Source: an uncultured Bacteroidales bacterium (GTDB lineage Bacteria > Bacteroidota > Bacteroidia > Bacteroidales > WCHB1-69). Taken from it: a stretch of 40,919 nucleotides of DNA. The position numbers and the translations under genes were made by a program. This document shows, in pieces, positions 7,633 to 14,751 of the stretch; the stretch's first letter is position 1, and each line of letters begins with the position of its first letter. A model generated the notes under the pieces. That model worked only from the letters and a program-made list of their open reading frames with translations. It was not told the origin of the DNA and ran no database searches. The stretch is taken from contig CAJOQK010000095.1 of the NCBI GenBank assembly GCA_905236885.1, positions 1-40,919 on the forward strand, given 5' to 3'.

Positions 7633-7872
7633 ATGATAATGCCTGATAAATATACAAATCTGAACCTTTCATTAGTAAATATTGGCGGTGTGATACTTAA
7701 GTCATTATACAACTGTCCTATTCAGAAGTATGACGACTTGGAGAATTATGTTTCTGCTTCACTTGGCGACAATGCGAGGTTGCTTTTTGTTCAGGCATTG
7801 AGTTTTCTCTACGCTCTTGGCAAGATTAGCTATCAAATAAATTCTGACTCTATAAATCTTGTGCAATTATGA
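7633..7872 (+). CDS. ABC-3C middle component (79 aa)
   Basis: A small protein in the position and size of the ABC-3C middle components, which are winged-helix-like adaptors linking the effector to the ATPase. The start MIMPDKYTNLNLSLVNIGG, the following hydrophobic helix and the C-terminal LSFLYALGKI stretch resemble the middle-component 6 type as I remember it (a KxxxLxxSLxxxGxxIL start and a final L-x-LG-I segment). The exact subtype is uncertain. The gene begins 10 bases after the nuclease-like gene, and its stop overlaps the ATPase start by 4 bases, so the three are translationally coupled. A second ATG two codons on is an equally possible start. Confidence 0.7.
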   Translation: MIMPDKYTNLNLSLVNIGGVILKSLYNCPIQKYDDLENYVSASLGDNARLLFVQALSFLYALGKISYQINSDSINLVQL

Positions 7873-9638
7873 GACTGAGCAAATTATATTCAAACGACAG
7901 CCGTTTCCATAACATGACCTTTAATGAGGGATTAAACGTTGTGTTGGGAAAAGTGAGTAAGCGCGATGATGTGCAGAAAGATTCCCACAACTTGGGGAAG
8001 TCAACTCTCATTGATGTGCTTGACTTCATGTTACTGAAGAATATTGACAAGAATCATATCTTCAAAAAATACAGCCCACTGTTTGACAAGCATGTCTTCT
8101 ATCTTGAAATAGCATTGAACGATGGCTCTTATTTAACTATCCGCCGTTCGGTAATTCAGGCTACACGTATCTGTTTCAAAAGTAGTGAATCCGCGATAAT
8201 ATGTACGGAAGATATCGAATGGAACGAAACGAATGTCCCTTTGGAAAAGGCTCGTGAATATCTCAATGCACAACTTGCTTTTGATGTCATTCCTGACTGG
8301 CCGTATCGCAAGACGGTCTCTTTCTTTCTGCGAACCCAGAAAGACTACATTAATGTTTTCCAGTTGGGTAAGTTCCTCAATGGTAAACATAAGGATTGGA
8401 AGCCGGTGGTTTTTGAACTTTTGGGCTATGACAGTGATGCACTGAAACGCAAATATGAGCTTGATGACCAACTTGAGAATTTGCGGGCAAAAAGCAACGC
8501 TATCAGTGTTGAGATGTCGGTGAATGCCGATGATTACGACAAGGTGAAAAGTACTCTTGAACTGCGTATGAGCGAGCGTGATGAAATGCAGAAGCGTGTG
8601 GATGCATTTAGTTTCTATTCGGAAGAGCAGCATATCAGCCAGAACTTGGTTGACGAAATAGAACGCAACATTTCCGAACTCAACACTCGCGAGTATGCTT
8701 TGAGCTATGATTTGGAACGCGTAAAATCTTCAATAGCCAATCTGCCATCGTTTGACTTGGAACAATTGAAACAGATTTATGAAGAGGTGAATGTGTATTT
8801 CCCTGACAATTTAGCCCATAGTTTTGATGATTTGTATCAGTTCAATGTCAAGGTGACACGTGAGCGAAATCACTATCTTCGTGAGCAGGCTCAGACAATG
8901 GAAGATAATCTGCGTTCTTTACGTCATCGCCTACAGGAGCTTGACGGTCAGCGTCGTGATGCTCTTGACGCATTACAGGATCGAGACACTTTCCATAAGT
9001 TCAAGGTTTATCAGAAAAAACTGGCTCAACTTGAGGGCGAAGTAAATCGCCTTGAGATTCAATTGCGCAATGTGGATGTTATATCTACGCTTAATGATGA
9101 GATTGAAAATGTTCAACAAGAGCAGAAGGAGATTAGTAAAGAGATAACTACCCAATTGAAACGCCAGGATGGAGATGTTCCATCTACGATTAAGCGTTGC
9201 TTCAATGAGATATTTCGCACGGTATTTGGTGTTAGTGCTCTTCTTTATGTGCGAACCAATAAGACGGGCAATGTGGACTTCAATACCGATGTTGCACCAG
9301 ATGAGACTGCAGAGGCAACAGCAGAAGGATATGGAAATACTTATAATAAGATGTTGTGCGTAGCATTTGATTTGTCAGTTCTGGCGACTTATAGTTCAAA
9401 GTCGTTCTTCCGCTTTGTTTATCACGATGGTGTTTTTGAAGGATTGGACAACCGCAAGAAAGAACTGTTTGTCCAAGTTGCACGTGATTATTGTCAAAGA
9501 TACAACTTGCAATATATTTTTTCTTCCATAGAGGATGATGTACCACAGAATATTCTTCTATCATTTACAAATGCAGAACAATTCTTGACGTTGAATGACC
9601 AAAATGATAGCGGTAAACTATTTGGTTTCAGTTTTTAA
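7869..9638 (+). CDS. ABC-3C ATPase with SMC-like architecture, DUF2326 type
   Basis: 589 aa. The N-terminal half-ATPase has a degenerate Walker A loop, HNLGKSTLID, at residues 40-49, preceded by the strand GLNVVLGKV typical of this group. Long coiled coils occupy about 200-420. The C-terminal half carries the DUF2326-like end, including FVYHDGVFEGLD and a Walker-B-like region before IFSSIEDD. ABC ATPases of this group resemble SMC/RecN/RecF proteins and are proposed to recognise DNA structures during phage or plasmid invasion. It is the last gene of the three-gene operon, and 57 bases after its stop the second boundary repeat begins. It appears full-length and intact. Confidence 0.85.
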   Translation: MRLSKLYSNDSRFHNMTFNEGLNVVLGKVSKRDDVQKDSHNLGKSTLIDVLDFMLLKNIDKNHIFKKYSPLFDKHVFYLEIALNDGSYLTIRRSVIQATRICFKSSESAIICTEDIEWNETNVPLEKAREYLNAQLAFDVIPDWPYRKTVSFFLRTQKDYINVFQLGKFLNGKHKDWKPVVFELLGYDSDALKRKYELDDQLENLRAKSNAISVEMSVNADDYDKVKSTLELRMSERDEMQKRVDAFSFYSEEQHISQNLVDEIERNISELNTREYALSYDLERVKSSIANLPSFDLEQLKQIYEEVNVYFPDNLAHSFDDLYQFNVKVTRERNHYLREQAQTMEDNLRSLRHRLQELDGQRRDALDALQDRDTFHKFKVYQKKLAQLEGEVNRLEIQLRNVDVISTLNDEIENVQQEQKEISKEITTQLKRQDGDVPSTIKRCFNEIFRTVFGVSALLYVRTNKTGNVDFNTDVAPDETAEATAEGYGNTYNKMLCVAFDLSVLATYSSKSFFRFVYHDGVFEGLDNRKKELFVQVARDYCQRYNLQYIFSSIEDDVPQNILLSFTNAEQFLTLNDQNDSGKLFGFSF

Positions 9639-9695
9639 GTAATAATAGAAGTATAATGTCCCCCGTCAATCCGTCCATCAGCTTAAACATGAAAT

Positions 9696-9801
9696 AGCGA
9701 CTATGCAGCGGTTTTGCATAGTTGGTTGTTGTGAGCTGGATAGGAAGGAGGGATTTTGCGAGAGGTGTGAAATATTTTTTGAGGGTGGATGAATTTGTGT
9801 C
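9696..9801. repeat. Boundary repeat H2, direct copy of H1
   Basis: About 106 bases in the same orientation as 4266-4383, with near-identical ends. The hairpin pairs 9700-9707 with 9715-9722 around GCGGTTT. It lies between the ABC-3C ATPase and the next accessory operon, 95 bases before that operon's start. As at H1, the repeat ends at GGATGAATTTGTGTC, and a promoter and genes follow on the same strand. Confidence 0.8.
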
Positions 9802-9862
9802 TGAAAATTGACTAATTTTGCATTCAAAAAAATTAGAAGACCCTTCATATTGATAATTTTTG

Positions 9863-9870
9863 TATTTTTG
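9863..9870 (+). promoter_or_regulatory. Promoter -7 element (TATTTTTG)
   Basis: TATTTTTG fits TAnnTTTG and is followed by GCAGC, 26 bases before the ATG at 9897. This is the same spacing as the element before the ABC-3C operon. A clear -33 TTTG is not visible. Confidence 0.5.
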
Positions 9871-9896
9871 CAGCAATTTTTGAAAAGGAAAGAAAA

Positions 9897-10151
9897 ATGA
9901 CACAAAATTCTTATAGTCTGAGTAATACGGCAAAGAGCAATATCGTAAGAAATTTACGGTTATCATCTTTTGATGACATTATGGAAATGGATGCTATGTC
10001 GTTGGACGGTCATATTGAGAAAAACATAGGAAAAAAACTTCGTTTGTCCACAGTAATCGGAAGGCTGATAAGCAGAGGTTCATTATATACTTTCTTCAAC
10101 AGATTACTGACTCGCGAATGGATTGACAGAGAAATTAAGAAAATTGGATGA
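9897..10151 (+). CDS. Unrecognised 84-aa protein, first gene of a coupled pair
   Basis: No family recognised. A small basic helical protein starting MTQNSYSLSNTAKSNIVRNL; the middle is acidic (DDIMEMDAMSLDGHIEKNIG) and the C-terminus is basic (TREWIDREIKKIG). There are no membrane segments. It could be a DNA- or protein-binding regulator of the next gene. Its last bases overlap the 210-aa gene by ATGA, so the two proteins are made together, as in toxin-antitoxin or effector-inhibitor pairs. It has its own TATTTTTG promoter element and lies just after boundary repeat H2. AT-rich composition matches the rest of the accessory block. Confidence 0.6.
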   Translation: MTQNSYSLSNTAKSNIVRNLRLSSFDDIMEMDAMSLDGHIEKNIGKKLRLSTVIGRLISRGSLYTFFNRLLTREWIDREIKKIG

Positions 10152-10780
10152 TAAACCCATTATTTGAAGCCAGATCAAACGAACTATTTTCCCAGTACAA
10201 CCAAGTTATAAAGCCACTTATTGCTGAAATTGAGGCTCGTAGCGAAACTATGCCTCAACCTTTGTTCAATGAGATACGTGCATTTACCGACCATATAGCA
10301 AGATGCTATTTTCCTGATATGCCAGACGAGAGAATGAAAGACGAATTGCAAAAGGCAAGCCGTCATATCGTTAGAATCACATTGGATTGTTTCAAATGCC
10401 TCAATATACTGCTTTTTAAGAATGTGGAAAATTTTGAGAGGCAGACTCAGAATGTTGACTTGAAGGTTTTGGACAATGGTGAGTTTTATCCGAAATATAA
10501 GAAACTGAAGCGTGAAGCAGCGGATACGGTCAAGCAGGCAAAATTGGTTGAAAGCACAGATAGCACGCAAGCCTTACAGTTATACGATGCAGCATACAAC
10601 AAATATGTTGAATTGGAGGATTTGCTAAAAGTATGCGCAGAGGATGTGAGGTGGGCGCGTGTACATTTTACAACAAAACGAATACTTAAAATTGTTGCAT
10701 GGACGGTTTCTGTTATTGTAACAGGTCTTTTGTCACTATTTATTTCATGTGATTTAATTAGAGAATTGCTGATAAAGTAG
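10148..10780 (+). CDS. Unrecognised helical protein with C-terminal membrane anchor (210 aa)
   Basis: No family recognised. Residues 1-175 are soluble and helical, with many charged residues and coiled-coil tendency around 110-165. Residues about 178-202 (KIVAWTVSVIVTGLLSLFIS and following) form one hydrophobic segment, leaving a short tail. The protein is therefore probably a tail-anchored inner-membrane protein with a cytoplasmic body. The overlap with the 84-aa gene and the position between boundary hairpins suggest a two-gene module. A membrane-acting effector held in check by the small partner is one reading; this is inference only. It is not related in any obvious way to the ABC-3C genes. 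Confidence 0.6.
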   Translation: MINPLFEARSNELFSQYNQVIKPLIAEIEARSETMPQPLFNEIRAFTDHIARCYFPDMPDERMKDELQKASRHIVRITLDCFKCLNILLFKNVENFERQTQNVDLKVLDNGEFYPKYKKLKREAADTVKQAKLVESTDSTQALQLYDAAYNKYVELEDLLKVCAEDVRWARVHFTTKRILKIVAWTVSVIVTGLLSLFISCDLIRELLIK

Positions 10781-10824
10781 CTCTTTCAAAAAAATAAATT
10801 TTTGATATTCAAAGCGTTAACAGA

Positions 10825-10856
10825 AAATAGCAACTATGCAGTCGTTTTGCATAGTT
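10825..10856. repeat. Hairpin H3 of the boundary family
   Basis: AAATAGCAACTATGCAGTCG continues to TTTTGCATAGTT and matches the first 30 or so bases of H1 and H2 with few changes. A 9-bp stem joins 10832-10840 with 10848-10856 around GTCGTTT. The long tail of H1/H2 is missing. It closes the second accessory module. Confidence 0.75.
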
Positions 10857-10930
10857 CCAAATTCTACTTACCTCAACTTTCATTGTAAAATACCCTTTCT
10901 ATCAGATTTTTTATAGTAAAAACACCTCGA

Positions 10931-10955
10931 GACTATGCAATTTTATGGCATAGTC
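10931..10955. repeat. Hairpin H4, diverged member of the boundary family
   Basis: GACTATGC (10931-10938) pairs with GCATAGTC (10948-10955) around a 9-base loop. The stem sequence is the same as in H1-H3, the loop differs. H3 and H4 share the 263-base gene-free gap before the aminotransferase gene; no other feature was found in that gap. Confidence 0.6.
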
Positions 10956-11043
10956 CCTTTAATTCCCTATATATCGGAAAAAACAGGTGAAATAGCTTCA
11001 CCTCAAACTGTAACAGATATAAACAATTAAAAATAAAAAAGAT

Positions 11044-12327
11044 ATGAACAAACGTATTTACCTCTGCCTGGCCCACATGTCGGATACAGGCATGGAACAG
11101 AAGTATATCAAGGAGGCCTTTGACACCAATTGGGTGGTGCCGTTGGGCCCGAATGTGAACGGGTTCGAAAAGGACCTGGAACAATTCGTGAATGAAATTA
11201 AGGTCGTTGAGCCTGTCGAAACGACCTTGTTGGACAAACGTGTGGTAGCCCTCTCGGCGGGAACCGCCGCCGTGCATCTGGCGTTGATTGCCTGCGGCGT
11301 GCAGCCTGGGGATGAGGTGCTGGTGCAGTCGTTCACCTTTTGCGCTTCGTCGCATCCCATCACCTATTTGGGTGCGACACCGGTGTTCATTGACAGCGAG
11401 GCGGATTCCTGGAACATGGATCCGGAGCTGCTTGAAAAGGCCATCAGGGAACGCATTGAAAAAACGGGTCGCAAGCCCAAGGCCATTGTCCCCGTCGCGC
11501 TTTATGGTATGCCTTACGACATTGACCGGATAATGGAGATTGCCGACCGCTACGGAATTCCTGTCATTGAGGATGCTGCGGAAGGTTTCGGCAGCCGTTG
11601 GAAGGGACAGGTGCTGGGCACTTTCGGCAAATACGGGGTGCTGAGTTTCAATGGGAACAAAATGATTACCACCTCTGGCGGCGGTGCGTTGGTTTGCCCG
11701 GACGATGCTGAGTGGCAGCGCATAATGTGGTTGGCCACGCAGGCGCGGGAGGCCTATCCCTATTACCAGCATGAGGCTATCGGCTACAACTACCGGATGA
11801 GCAACATCTGCGCCGGTATAGGTCGCGGTCAGATGACTGTGGCCGCCGACCACATCGCCCATCACAGGCACATCCAGCAGATGTACGAGGAGGCTTTTGA
11901 AAAGGTGGAGGGCATTACTGTGCACATGGCACCGGACAGCCGCTATGAGAGCAATTTCTGGCTCTGCACGCTTCTGCTTGATGAAAAGCTGCATGTGAAG
12001 GGAGAGGAGAATGCCTACGGGGCTGCCGTTTCTGGAGCTGTTGGCGGCGCAGGCGGCGTGGTGCATGCCAGCGAAAGCCTGCACACCGATTGCGAGCCAA
12101 ACGCCAATGTGGAGGCGATGCGGGTTTTTCTGGACCAGAAGGGCATAGAGGCGCGTCCGTTGTGGAAACCGATGCACATGCAGCCGGTCTACAAAAATGC
12201 CCCCGCCTACACCAACGGCATCAGCGAGAACCTGTTCAAACGCGGTATTTGCCTGCCCAGCGGCCCGATGGTCACCGACGAGGAGGTGAATTACATCGTG
12301 GACAACATCAAAATGGCCCTCCTGTAG
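11044..12327 (+). CDS. wbpE: DegT/DnrJ/EryC1/StrS aminotransferase, WbpE/PorR-like
   Basis: PLP enzyme expected to aminate the 3-keto group of UDP-3-keto-GlcNAcA using glutamate, giving UDP-GlcNAc(3NH2)A. PLP-site features are visible: SAGTAAVHLAL (71-81), EDAAEGFGS (176-184, Asp177), and SFNGNKMITTSGGG with Schiff-base Lys206. The presence of wbpB-, wbpD- and dehydrogenase-like genes nearby supports a WbpE role; the P. gingivalis homologue is PorR. At 427 aa it is longer than the usual 360-390. One extra piece, around KVVEPVETT (53-61), is encoded by a dispersed palindromic repeat. A second Gly/Ala-rich insertion lies near 318-355. The stop codon is supplied by another palindrome. No TAnnTTTG promoter is apparent in front. 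Confidence 0.82.
   Translation: MNKRIYLCLAHMSDTGMEQKYIKEAFDTNWVVPLGPNVNGFEKDLEQFVNEIKVVEPVETTLLDKRVVALSAGTAAVHLALIACGVQPGDEVLVQSFTFCASSHPITYLGATPVFIDSEADSWNMDPELLEKAIRERIEKTGRKPKAIVPVALYGMPYDIDRIMEIADRYGIPVIEDAAEGFGSRWKGQVLGTFGKYGVLSFNGNKMITTSGGGALVCPDDAEWQRIMWLATQAREAYPYYQHEAIGYNYRMSNICAGIGRGQMTVAADHIAHHRHIQQMYEEAFEKVEGITVHMAPDSRYESNFWLCTLLLDEKLHVKGEENAYGAAVSGAVGGAGGVVHASESLHTDCEPNANVEAMRVFLDQKGIEARPLWKPMHMQPVYKNAPAYTNGISENLFKRGICLPSGPMVTDEEVNYIVDNIKMALL
11200..11228. repeat. In-frame palindromic repeat in the aminotransferase gene
   Basis: AAGGTCGTT (11200-11208) pairs with AACGACCTT (11220-11228) around GAGCCTGTCGA. The sequence GGTCGTTGAGCCTGTCGAAA is a repeat I recognise from many bacterial genomes, where it is normally intergenic. 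Here it is read as VVEPVETT and lengthens the N-terminal region without breaking the frame. Confidence 0.75.
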
Positions 12328-12351
12328 AGACGCGGCATGCCGCGTCTCTAC
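12324..12351. repeat. Perfect 28-base palindrome, copy 1
   Basis: GTAGAGACGCGGCA followed by its exact reverse complement. The TAG at 12325-12327 is the stop codon of the aminotransferase, so the gene's 3' end has been set by the repeat. Related copies are at 12371-12398 and 39135-39162. It may also help terminate transcription. Confidence 0.8.
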
Positions 12352-12370
12352 AATTCGGCAAATCATATTC

Positions 12371-12398
12371 GTACAGACGCGGCATGCCGAGTCTGTAC
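12371..12398. repeat. 28-base palindrome, copy 2 (one mismatch)
   Basis: GTACAGACGCGGCA followed by TGCCGAGTCTGTAC. It differs from copy 1 in both arms in a compensating way (GTAGAG to GTACAG, CTCTAC to CTGTAC), which keeps the stem. One internal mismatch remains. Paired changes suggest selection on structure or independent insertion of a variant. Confidence 0.75.
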
Positions 12399-12401
12399 AA
12401 A

Positions 12402-12438
12402 AACAAAAGGGATGCCACATTGTGGCATCCCTTTTGTT
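12402..12438. terminator. Bidirectional hairpin between aminotransferase and wbuC genes
   Basis: 18-bp perfect stem (12402-12419 with 12421-12438, one central T) containing AAAAGGGATGCCACA. The arms end in A-run and T-run, so an RNA from either strand would have a U-rich 3' flank. It lies between convergent genes ending at 12327 (+) and 12501 (-), as expected for a shared terminator. Confidence 0.75.
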
Positions 12439-12500
12439 ATACCCATTTTGATTATTATATATTGATATTCAATATATTAAATCCGCATGACCTATCTCCG

Positions 12501-12902
12501 TCACCTCACGGGCAATTCAAGGGTGTCCTCCGCAGTCAGCGGCTCATAGCTTCCCTCTTTCATCTCGGAAATAACCGAAGGTTCAATCACTTCAATTGTA
12601 TGCCACTGCCCTTTGGGGACACACAGCCCCACACAGGGGCTGGCGGGGGCGAGCAGGTGCTCCTCTGTGACTTCGCCGCGTTCGTTGTAATAGATTTCCT
12701 TCAGTTTGCCATAAAGGATAATCACCGTCTCCGAACTTTTTTGGTGACGGTGTATGGGCAGCTGTGTGCCGGGAAGCAGCGCATTCAGCATCCGTTGGGA
12801 GCGGTCGTCGGGAGAGTTCCGCATGTCGCGGTTCATCCGGAGGCGGGGCGATTTTGCCGCCTCTGCAAGCAGTTCTTTCAAAAGGGATTCGTCAATGACC
12901 AT
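12501..12902 (-). CDS. wbuC: WbuC-family cupin
   Basis: 133-aa single-domain cupin. Cupin motif 1 is recognisable as HRHQKSSETVIILYGKL (about residues 51-67), with a second segment PKGQWHTIEV (about 96-105) giving the last His ligand. WbuC-like genes are found in O-antigen and capsule loci, often next to FucNAc genes as in E. coli O26, but to my knowledge their reaction is not settled; sugar epimerisation or isomerisation is a guess from the fold. The gene is transcribed opposite to all other sugar genes here and has its own TACTTTTG promoter element. It ends 62 bases from the shared terminator hairpin. Confidence 0.8.
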   Translation of the reverse strand: MVIDESLLKELLAEAAKSPRLRMNRDMRNSPDDRSQRMLNALLPGTQLPIHRHQKSSETVIILYGKLKEIYYNERGEVTEEHLLAPASPCVGLCVPKGQWHTIEVIEPSVISEMKEGSYEPLTAEDTLELPVR

Positions 12903-12937
12903 ATTTTTTCTTTATTTTCTATTCTTTTACTGTTTTG

Positions 12938-12945
12938 CAAAAGTA
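12938..12945 (-). promoter_or_regulatory. Promoter -7 element (TACTTTTG) for wbuC
   Basis: On the minus strand this reads TACTTTTG followed by GC, 36 bases before the ATG at 12902. It fits TAnnTTTG. No TTTG -33 box at the expected position. The divergent wbpB-like gene starts at 13149; the gap of 246 bases between them shows no other clear signal. Confidence 0.5.
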
Positions 12946-13148
12946 GCACTTTTTCAGATATCATGCGGTGTTTGGGCAAAAAAAGTCCCCAAAAGCTCTC
13001 ACGACCATGCCGCATTCTTGTCAGAACTCCCCCTTTGATTTCTTCACCTCAAGGGGACTTCTCAAAATTTTTTGTGTATATGTGAAAATCATATCGGAAT
13101 TTTGTGGAAATTTGCAAATTCTTTAGACTAAAGATGATTTTGTAGAGA

Positions 13149-14120
13149 ATGAAGAATTTTATCATGTATGGCTTAGCGGGTTATGTTGCTCCAAGGCATT
13201 TGAAGGCCATTAGGGATACAGGCAACAATTTGGTATCCGCATGCGATATTTCCGATTCGGTGGGGATTATTGACCAATATTTTCCCAAAGCCGCCTTTTT
13301 TACGGAGAGGGAGCTTTTTGACCGTCATAACACACTTTTGGTGGGCAAGGGCATCCCCATTGACTATTTGACAGTCTGCTCACCCAATTACCTGCACGAT
13401 TCCCATGTCCGTTACGGACTCCGTTTGGGCTGCAATGTGATTTGTGAGAAACCTTTGGTGCTGAACCCGTGGAACATTGACACGTTGCAGCAGATGGAAA
13501 AGGCCTGTGCGCATCATGTCTACACCATTCTGCAGTTGCGTTTGCATGAGTCTGTCATCGCTTTGTACAACAAGATAAAGGCTTGTCCGGAAAACAAGGT
13601 TTATGATGTGGATCTGACCTACATCACTTCGCGGGGCAACTGGTATTACGCTTCGTGGAAGGGTGACGACAGCAAAAGCGGAGGTCTGGCCACCAACATA
13701 GGGGTGCATTTTTACGACATGCTGCTCTGGATATTCGGCCCGCTGCAAAGGAGTGTGGTGCATGTGCGCTCCCATGACCGCGTGGCCGGTTTTTTGGAAT
13801 TGGAAAAGGCGAGGGTGCGCTATTTTTTGAGCATCAATGAGAACCATCTTCCGAAAGAGGTGAAGGAGGCCGGAAAAACAACATTCCGCTCCATTAAGGT
13901 GGACGGGGAGGAGTTTGAGTTCAGCGAGGGATTTACCGAACTTCACACCCGCAGTTATGAGAAGATTTTGGCGGGAGAGGGCTTCACCATGGAGGATGCA
14001 CGCCCCAGTATCGAACTGGTAAGCGGCATACGCCGGGCGGAAGCCATCGGCCTTAGAGGCGACTACCATCCCATGGCGCGCTATCCGCTTACGACGCATC
14101 CGTTTCACTGGAACAATTAA
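13149..14120 (+). CDS. wbpB: UDP-GlcNAcA 3-dehydrogenase, WbpB/WlbA type
   Basis: Gfo/Idh/MocA-family NAD enzyme of 323 aa. In the Wbp/Wlb pathway it oxidises C3 of UDP-GlcNAc uronic acid, coupled to the WbpE aminotransferase. The start MKNFIMYGLAGYVAPRHLKA and the SVGIIDQYFPKAAFF segment are characteristic of WlbA/WbpB and separate it from general MocA proteins. CEKPLVLN near residues 105-112 contains the family's EKP motif. It is followed after 12 bases by the acetyltransferase, so they form one operon. The aminotransferase partner is not adjacent but 0.8 kb upstream, separated by wbuC in the opposite direction. Confidence 0.9.
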   Translation: MKNFIMYGLAGYVAPRHLKAIRDTGNNLVSACDISDSVGIIDQYFPKAAFFTERELFDRHNTLLVGKGIPIDYLTVCSPNYLHDSHVRYGLRLGCNVICEKPLVLNPWNIDTLQQMEKACAHHVYTILQLRLHESVIALYNKIKACPENKVYDVDLTYITSRGNWYYASWKGDDSKSGGLATNIGVHFYDMLLWIFGPLQRSVVHVRSHDRVAGFLELEKARVRYFLSINENHLPKEVKEAGKTTFRSIKVDGEEFEFSEGFTELHTRSYEKILAGEGFTMEDARPSIELVSGIRRAEAIGLRGDYHPMARYPLTTHPFHWNN

Positions 14121-14132
14121 ATCGGAGGGAAC

Positions 14133-14732
14133 ATGCCGGAAGAGAATTCTTATTTCGTACACGAAAGCAGTTATATAGACGAGGGTGTGCAGATTGGTGA
14201 AGGCACAAAGATATGGCATTTCTGCCATATCCAGAAAGGGGCTGTGATTGGAAGGAACTGTTCCATGGGTCAGAATGTGAACATTGGCAGCGGCGTGCGT
14301 ATCGGGAACGGTGTCCGTCTGCAGAACAATGTGTCGGTATACGAGGGCGTGGAACTGGCCGACAATGTGTTTTGCGGTCCGAGCTGCGTGTTCACAAATG
14401 TGAAGACACCGAGAGCGCATTTTCCGGTGCATGGTATCTATACCAAAACCTATGTGGCCGAGGGGGCCTCGCTTGGCGCCAATTGTACCGTTGTTTGCGG
14501 CAACCGTATCGGAAAGAGTGCCTTGGTGGCTGCAGGTGCGGTGGTTACGGAGGCGGTGAAGGACTTCGCCTTGGTGGCGGGGGTTCCGGCGCGGCAAATC
14601 GGCTGGGTGTGCGAATGCGGCAAACGGCTTCCCGAAACCCTGCGGTGCAGCTGCGGACGGCAGTACCGTGAGGAGGAGGGCCTTTTACATAAGGAGACAA
14701 CGTCATTGTCACAGGAAAATAAAACAGAATAA
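14133..14732 (+). CDS. wbpD: UDP-GlcNAc3NA N-acetyltransferase, WbpD/WlbB type
   Basis: Left-handed beta-helix acetyltransferase that adds an acetyl group to the 3-amino group made by WbpE, giving UDP-GlcNAc(3NAc)A. Hexapeptide repeats run from about residue 15 to 155 ([40 protein letters not shown]). The signature [13 protein letters not shown] before the active-site loop is shared with WbpD. The C-terminus carries a small Cys cluster (CECGKRL...CSCGRQY, about 171-190) seen in this group, possibly metal-binding. Length 199 aa is normal. The preceding gene ends 12 bases before it, the next coding start is 19 bases after its stop. Confidence 0.9.
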   Translation: MPEENSYFVHESSYIDEGVQIGEGTKIWHFCHIQKGAVIGRNCSMGQNVNIGSGVRIGNGVRLQNNVSVYEGVELADNVFCGPSCVFTNVKTPRAHFPVHGIYTKTYVAEGASLGANCTVVCGNRIGKSALVAAGAVVTEAVKDFALVAGVPARQIGWVCECGKRLPETLRCSCGRQYREEEGLLHKETTSLSQENKTE

Positions 14733-14751
14733 CCATAAAAACAGAAAAAGC

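Noticed and set aside
4266-10955. CRISPR array made of the ACTATGC hairpins
   Set aside because: Only four copies, kilobases apart, with genes between them; no regular spacers.
10933-12420. 495-aa ORF on the minus strand opposite the aminotransferase
   Set aside because: Rich in His, Cys and Arg with no family resemblance; the plus strand carries a clear PLP enzyme. It is the shadow of a GC-rich gene.
12090-13085. 331-aa plus-strand ORF across the aminotransferase end and wbuC
   Set aside because: Crosses two palindromes and a terminator and is antisense to a recognisable cupin; composition is not protein-like.
13380-14597. 405-aa minus-strand ORF opposite wbpB/wbpD
   Set aside because: Shadow of two well-supported genes on the other strand; no motif.
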